A stretch of DNA of 64,000 nucleotides, from contig JBAKBP010003104.1 of the NCBI GenBank assembly GCA_037953745.1, positions 96,529 to 160,528 of the forward strand. The letters run 5' to 3'. Positions 9,990 to 22,000 of the stretch are shown piece by piece. The notes below the pieces were generated by a model. It did no database searches. It had not been told where the DNA came from and saw only the letters and a list, made by a program, of their open reading frames with translations. This stretch comes from Lithodes maja. Taxonomy: Eukaryota > Arthropoda > Malacostraca > Decapoda > Lithodidae. The position numbers and the translations under genes were made by a program. Every line of letters begins with the position of its first letter. The first letter of the stretch is position 1.

Positions 9990-10600
9990 TATTTATTTCC
10001 TTTTATATATTTTTTGTTATAATTTTTTGTTTCCTCCCTAGACCTCCACCAAGCTTTACCCCTCCCCCAAAAGATAAATGTGTACATCTTCCGTCGCTCG
10101 CCAGGAAAATATCATCATCATCATCAAATCTGACGCCCCGCTTCTAGAGGAAGCGCCCCAAAAGGGATGGCCGAGGCAGAAACTGCCTCCAGGCTCCCAG
10201 ACATGCCCCGACTGACCCCCTCCACAGTGCCATTTCCACTAAGTGGATTATGACCATGAACACTGAAGGAGCAGATCCAGAGCAGTCCCTCACCCGGATG
10301 GCAGTTTCACCACTGTTTTGCTATTTTATTTACCCCAGTGGGGCCCTGGCTGGAAGCATACCAAGCACAGGAATTTTCTGAAGATAGAAACCAGTGGTCC
10401 ATTGCTCCAGAGGCCAGGAAAATATTGACACCTAAATGACACAAAAAGTCTTAATATTGACAAAGAAATGGGGCGAAAGGTCTTAAAATCGCCAACTTAT
10501 GGGCCAAACTTCATAAAATCTGAAAACTAATGAGGCTGAACACGAGGAAGAAGGGGGACCAGAAAAACTACCTATCTACCCTCAAGTTAATTTTTAGTTA
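9990..10600. repeat. interspersed repeat split by a SINE
   Basis: Sequence such as GAGGAAGAAGGGGGACCAG, the GGGGCGAAAGGTCTTAAAAT block and the CTCCCTAGACCT block reappears in inverse orientation at about 36,690-37,000; part is also at 34,010-34,040. It is a dispersed non-coding repeat of unknown type, interrupted at 10,113-10,413. Confidence 0.55.
10113..10413 (-). mobile_element. SINE with (GAT)n tail, 12-bp TSD
   Basis: A 301-bp insertion flanked by a perfect 12-bp duplication CCAGGAAAATAT (10,101-10,112 and 10,414-10,425). On the minus strand it ends in GATGATGATGAT, the 3' tail. I see no clear tRNA A and B boxes, so the source of its head is unknown. The fragment at 5,787 is a truncated copy. 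Confidence 0.75.
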
Positions 10601-11870
10601 TGAGAGGTTTGGGATAAGGATTTTTACACTTGTCAAAATAAATAGATTATAGTTTTCATGTCCCTAGTAATACCACTAAGTCACCACTGCATTAAAAGTC
10701 ACAAACTGTCATAAAATAAAAACTATTAAAATCACCACAACCAACACATCCTCAAACAGCCAAAATCCTGGAATCCGGTACTTGATAGCCCACAAATTTC
10801 GATCATCGAGAAAATGCTACGAACATGTCCAAAATATCCTAAAATGTCTATATACTGCACAGGTATTGCCTATAATGAGTATGCTTTTGTTGAAATATAT
10901 ATGCAATAAGTGTCTTTAACCCTTGTCTAGCGGGGTGTTTTGGGCTCATTTGGGCATATTCAGGCCCTCCTGCATGATAAATCAATCATCTGCATGAACA
11001 AATTTTTTTTAGCAAAAAACTAGGCACTAAAAGCTTCAAAATGAGACCAGAACGAGCTACGTAGCACTCGTGGTTCTCTTGCAGTGATGCCACGAACATG
11101 GGAGTTTAGCATATATCGGTATATTTTTCCCAGCTATGCTCACTACTGGCTACACTGCCGGCCTCTCGAGAACACAGGGAACATGAGTTAATGGGCGGCG
11201 GTAAGCCCTGGGAGTCGGCTATCTGGCCCGCTGTGCTCCCGGCCATTTGCACTCTATTTTAACCCTTTAACCCTCGTCTAGCGGGCCCTCTGTGGCCGTT
11301 TTGGGCCTTTTCAGGCCATTCTGACTGCTATATCAACCATCAGTATGAAAGGAACTGTATTGTGCCGAAAACTAGGTGGAAATCGCTACACATTGACGTA
11401 ACATACAGCTACGTAGCACTCGTGGAGCACTGACAGTGTTACCTCGAAGATGGAAGTTTAGCAGATTTTGCTACCTTGCTCACTTTTAGCGAACTATTGG
11501 TTACACTGTGATCCTCTCGCGCGGTGGGGGAACTGGAGTTAGTGTGGGCCGGGAGGCCACAGATATCGGACGTATGGATCATTACTATCCCACTCATTTT
11601 CACTCGATTTCCACCCTTTTTTCACTCGTTTTTTGCCTGTTTTTTCAACTCGACTTATGTGGTGAGCCGCTCTTTAACCCCTCCAACCCGGATGGGCTCT
11701 TGAACGCCCATAACAACCTCGGCCCGCGCAACCCGGATGGGCTCTTGAACGCCCATTGCTTGCATGCTTGCTTTCGAAGGCCGCGCGTAAATTTTTGGTA
11801 TCATGGGACGGTAGGTGGCGCCACCCGGCGTAAACGACGCCACAACAACAGTATCTACCCCGACGCCATC

Positions 11871-14777
11871 ATGGACAGTACGCCAAATAGTGATTCCGCT
11901 GTGTCCGATACTGTGCTTCCTACGACGCCTTTGCTTGTTCGTCGCGCCTTACCCCGACGGCATCGCCTAAATGTGTTATCTCCCGGAGGTATTGAGACGA
12001 CTTTGAGACTTTATGAGCGAGCTGATGCCAAGCATAATGTTGATGATGAAGTCAGTGACGACTCCAGTAATTATAAGTAGAGTGATTATGGCCATCAGAG
12101 TGAGAAAGAAGAGCAATTCCTGGGATTTGCGAGAGAAATTGACAGTGATGAGAGTGATGAGAGTGATGTAGGTGATGTACCAGTTATTGAGGAAGCTGGT
12201 TTACCTAAAGACAGTGAACTTGAGAGAGTAAGTGAGTGGGAGAGTTCAAGGTCACTCACCAAATTTCGCATAAGTGACACGACTCCAAGCCCTTCCCCAG
12301 GTAAATCGCCTTTCAAGCTACATTTGTATAAGCAAAAAATACTTCAGAAGGCGGCCGCGGCAGCTAGGGAACAAGCAAAAATACTTGGTGAGGATGAGGC
12401 TGTGAGTGAGGGTCACCGTGGTGACCCTTCTCGTCCGCCATTGTCTCCCTTATCTACCCACGCCACCCAAGATGACCCGGATGCCCCGCATTCTTCCCCA
12501 CCACCCCCACCATTGCCAAGGGTTGAGGACCCCCCACTTTCGGCCTATTTGCCTCCTAGGTCCCCCGACAGGAGACATACTGTTGCCGAAAAGGGGAAAG
12601 GTAGAAAATATACGAAGAAAATTAAGAAAAGTAAGAGAGTTTTGTTCGAGGCTCCCGCGGCGTCCACCCCGGCCGGCCCCAGCCATACGTCCCCGCAACT
12701 GTCCCCGCAACTTTCCCCACGGTCCTCCCCACCTCTCCCGCCTTCAACATGTCTTCCTGAAGAAGTCTTTGAGCTCGCATCACCAATACCTGGGCCTAGT
12801 GACAGTGAATCATTGCTTTCTGTCACTTGTCGCAGGCCAAGGAGCCCGGGACCTCGGGGGGACACAGCCTCACCTGCCACTCCTTCCCCACCTCGCCCAC
12901 CCGCACGCCGCCCACGCATCACTGGTTCCCCGCCAGATTATGTGGGGGCCACTGATGATGAAGGGCACCTCTCTGAAGACTCTGGCCATGATTACATAGG
13001 TCCACCGTCAGGGCAAGATGACCACTCTGACGATGACTATATGGACATCGACGACCCTCGACCCATCCGCTTGGCCCGGCGTCGTGCTGCCCGTCGTGCT
13101 GCCCGCCGCCCTGGCCGACGCCCTCGCCGCCCTAGGGCGCGCGCCTCCCGAGTTGGCCCTGGGCGTGCTGGGCCACCAGCTGGAGCTCCTCGTAAGCGTA
13201 GACAAGACCCATTCTACGTTTTTCAGTGGCAAGACGTAGTTGATGGGGATGGATACAACCCTGATGTGCCAGCTTTTGATGAGGTACTGGAGGGTTCAGG
13301 CATTACCCCCAATTTTCCTGCAGGCCCCAATGCTCCACCACACAAACTATTTGAGGCCTTCTTTGATGAGGAGGTGGTAGGCTATGTTGTCAAAGAGACA
13401 AATAAGCAGCACCAATACCAGGTCCACTTTTTGGGCAAGGTGACCAAGGGCCACATGAGGAAGTGGACCCCAGTGACTCATAAAGAATTCATGGTGTTCC
13501 TGGCACTCACCATGCTAATGCCTCATGTCAAGAAGCATAGGTTGCCTGACTATTGGATCACCAATGATCTGATTTCCACCCCTGCCTTCGGGAAATATAT
13601 GGCTCGCGACCGGTACCTTGATATCCTCGCAGCGCTCCATCTTGTCACCAACCTTGACGTCCACCTCCCAGACAAGCTGTGGAAGATTAGGACGTTGTAT
13701 GAGATGATGCGAGAACGCTTCACCTCCTACTTCAAGCCCTTCCGCAAGGTCGTCATTGACGAGTCTCTTGTGCTGTTCCGGGGAAAACTCAGCTTCCGGC
13801 AGTACATCCCCTCAAAAAGACATCGCTTTGGCATAAAATTCTTTGTGCTGTGCGACTGCCAAACTGGCTATGTCCTGGACTTCCTGGTCTACAGTAGGAA
13901 GGAAGGGGACTTGCTTGTGGACCCCCTCATTGGCTTTGGTGGAGCAGTGGTGCAAGCCATGATGGACCGCTACTTCCATAAGAATCACGTCCTCTACACG
14001 GACAATTATTACACGTCCCCCACTCTCTCACAGTACCTGCATGAGCGCAAGACGGGGACTGTAGGCACAGTACGAGGGAAAAGAAAGGGCATGCCACCTT
14101 TCCCTCCAAAGACCAAAAAAGGTGATGTCTTCAAGAAGAAGTCGGGGCCCATTCTGGCTATCCACTGGCACGACCAGCGGAAGGTCAACCTCCTGACCAC
14201 CATCCACAAGGGGGAAATGGTGGAGACTGGCAAGGTGGATCGCCGCACCCAGGCCAGGGTGACCAAGCCCGATGCTGTCCTGGACTACAACATCAACATG
14301 AGGCTGGTGGACAAGTCCGACATGCAGATAGGCTTCATTGACTGCCTGCGTACCTCGTGCAGATGGTACAAAAAGTTCTTTCTGCATATGGTGGACATGT
14401 CAGTTCTGAATGCATACAATATATACAAGCTTCGGAATGTGAACACACCCATGAAGTTCAATAGCCTGCGGAGGTTCCAAAAGCAGGTGTTGACGGAGCT
14501 CCTGGAGAAGTATGGTACGTCACAGAGGGCAGTGGCACATCCTGGGCCCGCCGTTATCGACCGCTTGCAGGCTGCTCAATACTTGATTAGGCACAGGCTT
14601 GGTTCCCTGCCTCAGAATGAATCAGGAAGAACACAGCAGAAGCGGTGCCATGTCTGCTACAACAGCAGGGTGAGGCCGAACCCAGGTAAAAAGTCAACCC
14701 TGGAGTGTGTGGCGTGCAAGGTGGCACTCTGTGCTTTAGAGTGCTTCTTTGATTACCACTCCAAGCTGGAGTTCTAA
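11871..14777 (+). pseudogene. piggyBac transposase, one in-frame stop
   Basis: One frame runs from ATG 11,871 to TAA 14,777 (968 codons) broken only by TAG at 12,078-12,080. Downstream the frame is open throughout. The first 440 codons or so are acidic, proline/serine-rich and then arginine-rich, and look disordered. The DDE_Tnp_1_7 type core follows, with DESLVLFRGK (Asp codon at 13,758), TDNYYTSP (14,001) and LVDKSDM (14,310) matching the family's three catalytic aspartates. The C-terminus has a Cys/His-rich finger (CHVC ... CVAC ... CALEC) as in piggyBac proteins. Cut-and-paste transposition at TTAA is the family reaction. Because the core is whole, a shorter protein from a downstream start, or an unseen intron removing the stop, cannot be excluded. 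Confidence 0.85.
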
Positions 14778-14797
14778 TAATCATACTGAAATTGCCA

Positions 14798-14803
14798 AAT
14801 AAA
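14798..14803 (+). terminator. poly(A) signal of transposase
   Basis: AATAAA lies 20 bases after the transposase stop codon and is the nearest canonical polyadenylation signal. Confidence 0.55.
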
Positions 14804-15051
14804 ATGACAATATGTACACTATAATTATATATAGGCAAAAAGTGGAAGAAAACCAATTTATTGTAATACAAAAGTCATGTATTATGAGAAAATTGATACA
14901 AATACAATTCCACCATAATAATATGTGAAAGTGACACATATGTATATACAGTACCATGTGACATTCATATGATTAGAACCTATAGAAATATATAAATCAG
15001 TGAAAAAAGACACAATAAATTGTATATAAAACGTTTACAAATCATATAACT

Positions 15052-15745
15052 AAGTGAAAGTGACACAAGACCTAATATTTGATGGCCAAAGTATAATAAA
15101 TACCTGTGATAACGAATAATCAGTGCCTAATACAACAATAACCTACCTCAATTACTAATAAAATGTACGGTATCGAGTGAAAATGAGCATTATCAGTGAC
15201 AGTGACACTCTCTAAAGCATATTTGTCAAAGTGAAAGTGACACAAGACCTAATATTTGATGGCCAAAGTATAATAAATACCTGTGATAACGAATAATCAG
15301 TGCCTAATACAACAATAACCTACCTCAATTACTAATAAAATGTACGGTATCGAGTGAAAATGAGCATTATCAGTGACAGTGACACTCTCTAAAGCATATT
15401 TGTCAAAGTGAAAGTGACACAAGACCTAATATTTGATGGCCAAAGTATAATAAACACCTGTGATAACGAATAATCAGTGCCTAATACAACAATAACCTAC
15501 CTCAATTACTAATAAAATGTACGGTATCGAGTGAAAATGAGCATTATCAGTGACAGTGACACTCTCTAAAGCATATTTGTCAAAGTGAAAGTGACACAAG
15601 ACCTAATATTTGATGGCCAAAGTATAATAAACACCTGTGATAACGAATAATCAGTGCCTAATACAACAATAACCTACCTCAATTACTAATAAAATGTACG
15701 GTATCGAGTGAAAATTAGCAATATCAGTGACAGTGATACCCTAAT
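15052..15745. repeat. 177-bp tandem repeat, four copies
   Basis: The block starting CACAAGACCTAATATTTGATG recurs at 15,064, 15,241, 15,418 and 15,595, exactly 177 bases apart each time. Copies 1-3 are almost identical and the fourth diverges at its end. The array is inside the piggyBac element, between the transposase and the right terminus. Each unit has GTGAAAGTGACAC-like and CAGTGACAGTGACAC motifs. Confidence 0.9.
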
Positions 15746-16235
15746 AAACATATTTTATATAATTGGCCTCAAAATAACTAGAAAATATCAAATAAACATC
15801 ACATTCTCAATATCAAACACTAAAATCGTCTAAGGGAGATAAATACTTTGGCGCGGCGAGCGGCTAGGTGCGTCGTAGCCATGGCCGGGGCGACGCGTTC
15901 GAACGCGGGAAGAATTTGCCGCATAAAAAAGCACTCGTCTTCCCGCGCTCACCATTATGCAACCAGAGGGGCTAGAGACCTCTACTCAACGCCATTCGAC
16001 AGAGGAAGGTTTGTGGAACATTATTCTTTTTTATTCACAACATTACATGCCATATTCATTGACTTACAGAGTAGTTAACATAGGCCAAAGATCGTCAAAA
16101 CACCCGGTACCGCAGCACAGTCGCGAGCTATAGCCCCCGGGGCTGGAGGGTTAAGGGTTAAAAGCCTTAATAATGCTCCTAACTTGCTGCAAATTGGTGC
16201 ACGACTTAAGTCGAGCGCCGCCAATAAGGGGTTAA

Positions 16236-17041
16236 AAAGCTTCATACATTTGCTATGATTATTTTGTGAGATGCTTAAATATCAAACAAGAATAACTGAA
16301 AGCTTATTTCTGTATTTTTTAACGACTTTCGAATAGTCCAGCACGTCTGATAAGTCGGCATGGCATAGGACTACTAAATTGCAGATTACAGGCCTTTTAC
16401 CGTGTGGTTGAAACATGTGGCATACTGGAAATCAAACCAGCAATGTAACTATGTTGTAGCTTGTTTTTATTTTTTGTATTTATTATTATTTATTATGTTT
16501 TTTCTTTGGCTGGCGGGAAATGGATTTCTCCCTATCTTAGCTCCCAGAAACCGGCCTTTGAACGTTCCCGCCAGTCTTGACAGTCGGGAATACGGGTGCG
16601 CAAGCGCCTTGTTTATGCAGCTTGTAGCTTGAAAAACTTGTCTGTGAGTGAGTGTGTGTGAGTGCGTGTGTGTGGATCATGTGGGCTCCGAGAGGGTGGT
16701 GAGACACTCTCCCCTTCACTCAGTCAGTGTAGCACTGCTTCGCTACTGGGAAAGTTGATGTAATCACTGAGAGGTAAGGGGGGGAAGGGGAGATGGTTCG
16801 GGGTACTTGTGGGTGGCAAAGATGGTGGGGGGAGCGAAAGAGGGGCTGGAGATGGAGCTTAGTTCATCCCAAGGCCGATATTGCCGAGACTGCACCATGG
16901 AAAATGTTATTGCTTGAAGCGAAACAAGCTGATACTATATGGCGACCCTCGGGATGCTGCCTATTAACCCTATTGATGACATTATGGTATCACCTGGGCT
17001 TAGGGGATGTACTACAGTATTTATTTATTTTATTTTTTCAA
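16236..17041. other. no gene seen
   Basis: Short frames only (16,402-16,632 plus; 16,793-17,089 plus), without family resemblance. A TG-rich stretch lies at 16,640-16,675. Confidence 0.5.
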
Positions 17042-17106
17042 AAAATTAGTTTAACCAGACCACTGAGTTCCCAAAAAGAACTCTTTTAGGGCTGGCTCGA
17101 AGGATT
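17042..17106 (-). mobile_element. solo 3' tail of I-group LINE
   Basis: Contains TTTAACCAGACCACTGAG and, after a variable middle, GGGCTGGCTCGAAGGATTA. This is the terminal block of the I-group LINEs in this window (compare 17,413 and 28,098). Similar tail-only pieces are at 33,808-33,860, 34,117-34,140 and, truncated, 27,731-27,750. Confidence 0.55.
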
Positions 17107-17494
17107 AGATCAAGATGGACAACTAACGTAATCAAGACGAGATAGATAGGGAAGGACAGGTGAACAAATCGAAGGTGAAGACACGCAGACATTTCTCGCC
17201 ATGTCTTCAGTTAAGCCAAACTACATGAGCTCCACAGCAGAACTCTTATAGGGCAGGGCTGAAGGATGAGGCAAGAACTGCTACACTGCAGCACCAACCA
17301 AGAAGGGATCAAGGGCGAAGAATGAGAGAACAGGACTAAGGAAGAAAAAGAAAAATCACAGTGAGATGCAAAAAAAAAAAAAATGCAATACTAGAAGAGT
17401 TAGTTATGTAGAGCAGATTAACCAGACCACTGAGCTCCATACGGAACTCTCATAGGTCTGGCCCGAAGGATTAGATCAGATTACTGAAAGGAGC

Positions 17495-17983
17495 TTAACC
17501 CTCCGGGCCCGGGCTGTATCTCCAAAGGACAGTGTGGGCTACCCGGGCGATCTGGCCGAAAAACGTCTAGGCCTAGGCTACCGTATTTTTTTTAATTTTA
17601 ACTGCTAGAAATTTCCCACACATCTATAAACGTAGTGCGGTTTCCAATCTGTAGACTGGCGTTGAGTAGAGCTCTCTAAGTCAACTGGTTCAGTTGTGAT
17701 GACGATTTCAGTGGAGCTAATTTTTCCGCGATGTTGACAATATCGGAGCTTTTCACACACTAATTTCGTCTGACGTCACAACAATAACATTGATCCGACG
17801 TCTCCTTATTGTTTTCGGAGGTGCGGTGACGCAACGATCGGCTTTGTTTACATGCGTCGGACGCACGGCGTTCAGACCAAGCTGAATAGGCTTTCAAGCT
17901 TACTATCTCCTGAAAGGACACCCGGGCACCTGCCCTTATATCGTGGTGTCCTTTCACACGGACACCCGGGGAGGAAGGGTTAA
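17495..17983. mobile_element. piggyBac-type MITE in the I-group tail
   Basis: A 489-bp TTAA element, starting TTAACCCTCCGGGCCCGGG and ending CCCGGGGAGGAAGGGTTAA. It has the GGCCGAAAAACGTCTAGGC block of the 488-bp family, but a different middle. The second I-group copy reads uninterrupted through the same site (ACGTTAAGGCGGCG at 28,182-28,195), so this is a clean insertion at TTAA. Confidence 0.82.
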
Positions 17984-20900
17984 GGCGACGCAAAAAACGG
18001 ACGATGGGGGTGAAGGAAAATGACGGGAGAATCGGATAAAAGGTCAGTGAATGATTTAGTACCAAAACAAACCGTACGCAGACGGGCAGTATCTGGGCAG
18101 TCAAAGACGTGGCGAACAGTTAGAGGGGAATGACAGGAGGAGCAGGTAGGGGGCGGAGTGCGGGGAGTGGACATCAAATAACCGTGAGTCAGCCGGGAAT
18201 GGCCTATCCTAAGTCTAGTTAGTAAAACTTCCTCACACCTGTGAGACCTGGAAGACGAGGGCCAAGGACGGACAGAAGGTTTGATTGCACAGAGTTTATT
18301 ATTGCAGGGTAGAGCATCCCAATGAGATTGCCACGTGCAAAGAATAGAAGGCTTGAGTAAGGACAGCCAATCACCTAACGGAAGGTGGGGCTGGCGAGGG
18401 ATCATTAAAATAGCATCCTTAGCCGCAGCATCGGCGTCTTCATTGCCACGGACACCGATGTGAGCAGGAATCCAACATAACTGAACCTGGAATCCACGTA
18501 CAGTAGGCTCATCTCGTGGAGAGCGTGTTTTATGGCTAAAACTATTACGTGGGAGGACGAATAAGCACGGAGCGCTTCAAGGGCACTACGAGAGTCACTG
18601 TAATTATAAAGGGTTGAGGAGTGTCACGTATAATGTCAATAGCGGATTGGATAGCTAAAAGTTCAGCAGTAAAGATAGAGGCTTGGCACGGGAGAGAAAA
18701 CTGAAGGATCTTAGTAGAGGACACAGCAGCGAGGCCCACCCCAGAGTCAGTCTTAGACCCGTCAGTGAAGATGGCAAAATGGGGGCCTTTACGACGTATG
18801 TGTTCGAGTGCGTGTTGGCAGTGATGGCTAGGGACAAAGGATATCTCTTAGAGAGGAAGGAGAGGTAAGTGCAAACATTGGGGAGAGAGATAACCCATGG
18901 GGGGGAAGGGGAGACAACAGGCGGCAAAACAGCAATGTGAAAGTCAAGAGAGTTGAGGAGAATTGTAGCACGAATCGGAAAGGAGGGGGAAGATGGACAC
19001 GGATCGGGAATGAAGATATCACTGAAAAGGGAATTAGTGGGAGAGTCACTATGTTTAATTTTTAATGCACGGCGCATAGTAACTAAATCGCGATGGAGGG
19101 AGAGCGGGGGCTCGCCACTCTCAGCTAAGACGGAGGTATTTGGGGAGGAACGGAAAGCTCCAGTACAGAGACGCATACCCTGCATATGAACAGGGTCCAA
19201 CATCTTCAAAACGGAAGCAGAGGCAGACCCATAAATGGGGCAGCCGTAGTTGAGGATGGAAAGAACCACCGCCTTGTAGAGCATCAACATAGTGGTATGT
19301 CTGGCACCCCAAGTGGTATGGGATAGTTTTCTGAGGAGGTTGAGAGCACGAAGGCCTTTACCTTTAGTATACTGAACATGGTCTCTCCAGTTGAGATGTT
19401 GGTCAAAGATTACACCTAAGAATTTAACACTGGGATAGAAAGAAATCTGAGAGGGTCCCATTCGAAGCGATATTGACTGGCCACGGAGCCAGCGTTTGTT
19501 TCGATAGAAGACTATTGCCTTAAGTTTTCTCAGCCGAAAACTGAAAGCCAACTGAAGATGCCCAGGCGATCACCCGTTGGATGGAGATGTTGAGTATACG
19601 TTGAGCATGTCTGAGGGTACGGGCAGTGCAATAGATGGTAAAATCATCAACGTACAGGCTGCCATGGACTTCCGGCAGCAATTGTTGAATGACTTTATTT
19701 ATGGCCGCGGAAAAAAGTTTGCTGCTGAGAACGCTGCCCTGGGGAACACCATTGACGAGTGGAAAGACATTAGAAAGAATTCCCTCCACTCGAGTCTGGA
19801 ATGTTCGATCAGAAAGAAAGTTAGAAATAAAAAAAGGTAGATGGCCACGGGCACCACTATCATGAAGTAGTTGCAGGATGGGACGCCGCCATGTGGTATC
19901 CTATGCCTTCTGGATGTCAAAGAAAACGGCGACGGTGATGGACTTACAGTACTTTCAAAGCCACGCTTGATATGAGATTCTAATAACATAAGCGAGTCCA
20001 GAGTAGATCGATCTTTCTGAGAGCCAAATTGGGTCGGAGTGAGAATAGTGTTTTGACGGAGGAACCAAGTAAGTCTAGTATTGACCAATTTCTCCATTAA
20101 TTTACAAAGACAACTGGTGAGGGATATTGGTCTATAACTCGAGGGCAAGCTCGGGTCTTTTCCAGGTTTTGCAATTGGGACGACAATAGCATGTTTCCAT
20201 GAGGTAGGAAATTGATGACAGATCCACACCTGATTATAAAATTGCAAGAGGTAGGATTTAGCAAGGGGGGCTAAGTTAGTGAGTAAGGCAAAACTTATGT
20301 TATCTTGGCCAGGAGCGGAGTTAGGACAATTGGAGAGTGCATGTTCAAATTCATCCATAGTAAAGCATGCATTATAATCAAAGGTGTCTGGTGAAGAGAA
20401 GTCGAGGGGGATCGACTCCATTTCAAGCTTATGGCGGCGGAAATTATCGTCTAACCTCTCATTACTGCTGACATGGGCAAGATGTTGACCCAAGAGGTTC
20501 GATATCTCAAGGGGATCGTGAACAGTACGGCCACCGTGTACCAAAGCATGGCGCAAAGGCGCAATGTGAAGGCTGTTAATATTCCTGAATTTATGCCAAA
20601 CGCATGATATCGGGGTAGACGGGGAAATGGTGGAGACATAAGTTTTCCAGGATTCGGATCTACTACGGATGACTTCTCGACGGAATTTAGCTGATAGTCG
20701 ATTGTAGTGAGGTTTGATGGCACATATATCCATCAATAACAAGATGGAATGGCATAGAAGGTCATCACGTAAAGGTAAGCGTGAACATAAAGAATTGTAA
20801 CTTTTATTGAGACTATCGAGGCGGCGGTCTAATGCATGTTTACTTTTAGCAAGAGTGGATAAGGTGCTGTCCCACCAGGGGACTCGACGACGTAGGGGGG

Positions 20901-21765
20901 AAGAAGTCGTCTGGGGTATAGACTTAGTAGCTGCATTAGTAAAAAAATTAACGAGGAATGAATGCGTTTCATCAGGATCCCCTAAGGGATTAAAAGGTGG
21001 GATTTGTCTGGTGTGGAGGACATATGCGTCCCAGTCAGCTTTGTGGAAGTTATAGCGAGGGAGCGAAGGACATGGACGGAATTGCAAGTAAGACAGGATG
21101 ACAGGAAAGTGATCGCTTGAGAACGTATCAACACAGACCCGCCAATCGAACTTATCAACAATTGCTGTGGAGCACAGGGTGACATCAACAGAGGAATAAG
21201 TATGATAGGAAGCAGAAAAGTAATTGTGTGAGTTGGCCTCATTAAGGCAGCAAAGGTCAGTGTTCAGAAGCAAATGTTCAATCTGCGAACCGGCTGTATC
21301 AGGATTGGAGGAAGTAGGGTCCCATATAGGGCTATGGGCATTAAAGTCACCCAACAGTAAGATGGGAGAGGGTAGTGTAGAGAAAAACTGAGAAAGCAAG
21401 GAAAGGTCATAATTGTAAGCAGGTTGGTTATAGATATTGCAAATGGTAACAGAGTCACCATCGGGGATATGAAGAGTAAGGATAGAGTGCTGTAGGAAAC
21501 TTGTACGAATGGGAAATAAGTCAAAAGTTACTCGATGATGGACATAAATTGCTGTGCCATATTCTCCATCAGGGGATAGAGAACAGCACGCAAGGTGGTA
21601 GTTGGTGATGGATTTATCATAATTTCCAATGTGTTGTAAACAAATACACATTGGATTATAGACACGGAGTAAACGCTGGATCTCACCTAGATGGACTCTA
21701 GATGAGAGACCATTACAATTCCATTGTAGTATATAGGGATTGAACAGGTTAAGTGAGAGACGTCA
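17984..21765 (-). pseudogene. I-group ORF2 (EN-RT-RNase H) remnant
   Basis: The frame opens after a TGA near 21,765. Near its start is ILQWNCNGLSSR, the endonuclease beginning, and then LLGDFNAHSPIWD and SSDHFPV further on. The linker and the reverse transcriptase start follow (SSYRPISLTSCLCKLMEKL). A frameshift occurs near 19,960, after which NGVPQGSVLS and the catalytic LYVDDF appear in shifted frames, then FLGVIFDQHLNW. RNase H begins at IFTDGSKTDSG near 18,760 and is damaged by small deletions. A C-terminal zinc-knuckle-like CSSC ... RHVFDC ends the protein. It would nick target DNA and copy the element RNA, but here no intact frame remains. It is homologous to 28,915-31,530. Confidence 0.82.
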
Positions 21766-22000
21766 GGTTACGTAAATTAACAGCACTGTTCGGCTGTTGG
21801 AGATGAAGAGGAACGGGTCTGGGGGGAGGGTCATGAGAAGGCAGGGAGTTTCGACGTGGACGGTGGGGGGACACATTAGAGGACAGGTCATGGAGGATAG
21901 TAGCTATCTTGGAGTGTGAAAGATCTGAACGTGACTTTAAGTGAAAAGCGCATAAGCACGAAGAGTTATGAGAGGCGGTGTTATCAGGGGTTGGTAAACG

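Larger units (their letters stand above)
11674..16154 (+). mobile_element. piggyBac transposon (layer 3)
   Basis: A 4,481-bp element including TTAA at both ends. The left end is TTAACCCCTCCAACCCGG; the inverted right end is TTAACCCTCCAGCCCCGG. Near the left end the block CAACCCGGATGGGCTCTTGA is present twice (11,687 and 11,730), possibly a transposase binding repeat. It carries a transposase frame, a polyadenylation signal and a 177-bp tandem array. The termini match the 488-bp MITEs at 4,865 and 57,547 and the related element at 17,495. Confidence 0.88.
11259..16161. mobile_element. second TTAA MITE (layer 2)
   Basis: A second copy of the layer 1 family (TTAACCCTCGTCTAGCGGGC from 11,267, AACTCGACTTATG near 11,648). 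Its last bases, TTAAGGGTTAA, are at 16,151-16,161. The piggyBac element sits 7 bp from its right end: the relative at 33,512-33,547 reads straight through the equivalent point (GCGCCGATAGTTATGGGTTAA minus the first base), which gives an empty-site comparison. Confidence 0.65.
10916..16235. mobile_element. outer TTAA MITE (layer 1 of nest)
   Basis: Starts TTAACCCTTGTCTAGCGGGG at 10,916 and ends CGCCGCCAATAAGGGGTTAA at 16,235. It is interrupted at a TTAA near 11,259 by layer 2. With the insert removed the element is about 420 bp, close to layer 2 (about 426 bp) and the relative at 32,290 (487 bp without its own insert). Confidence 0.7.

Noticed and set aside
15052..15745. CRISPR-like regular repeat
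   Set aside because: Units are contiguous 177-bp tandem copies without unique spacers, inside a eukaryotic transposon.
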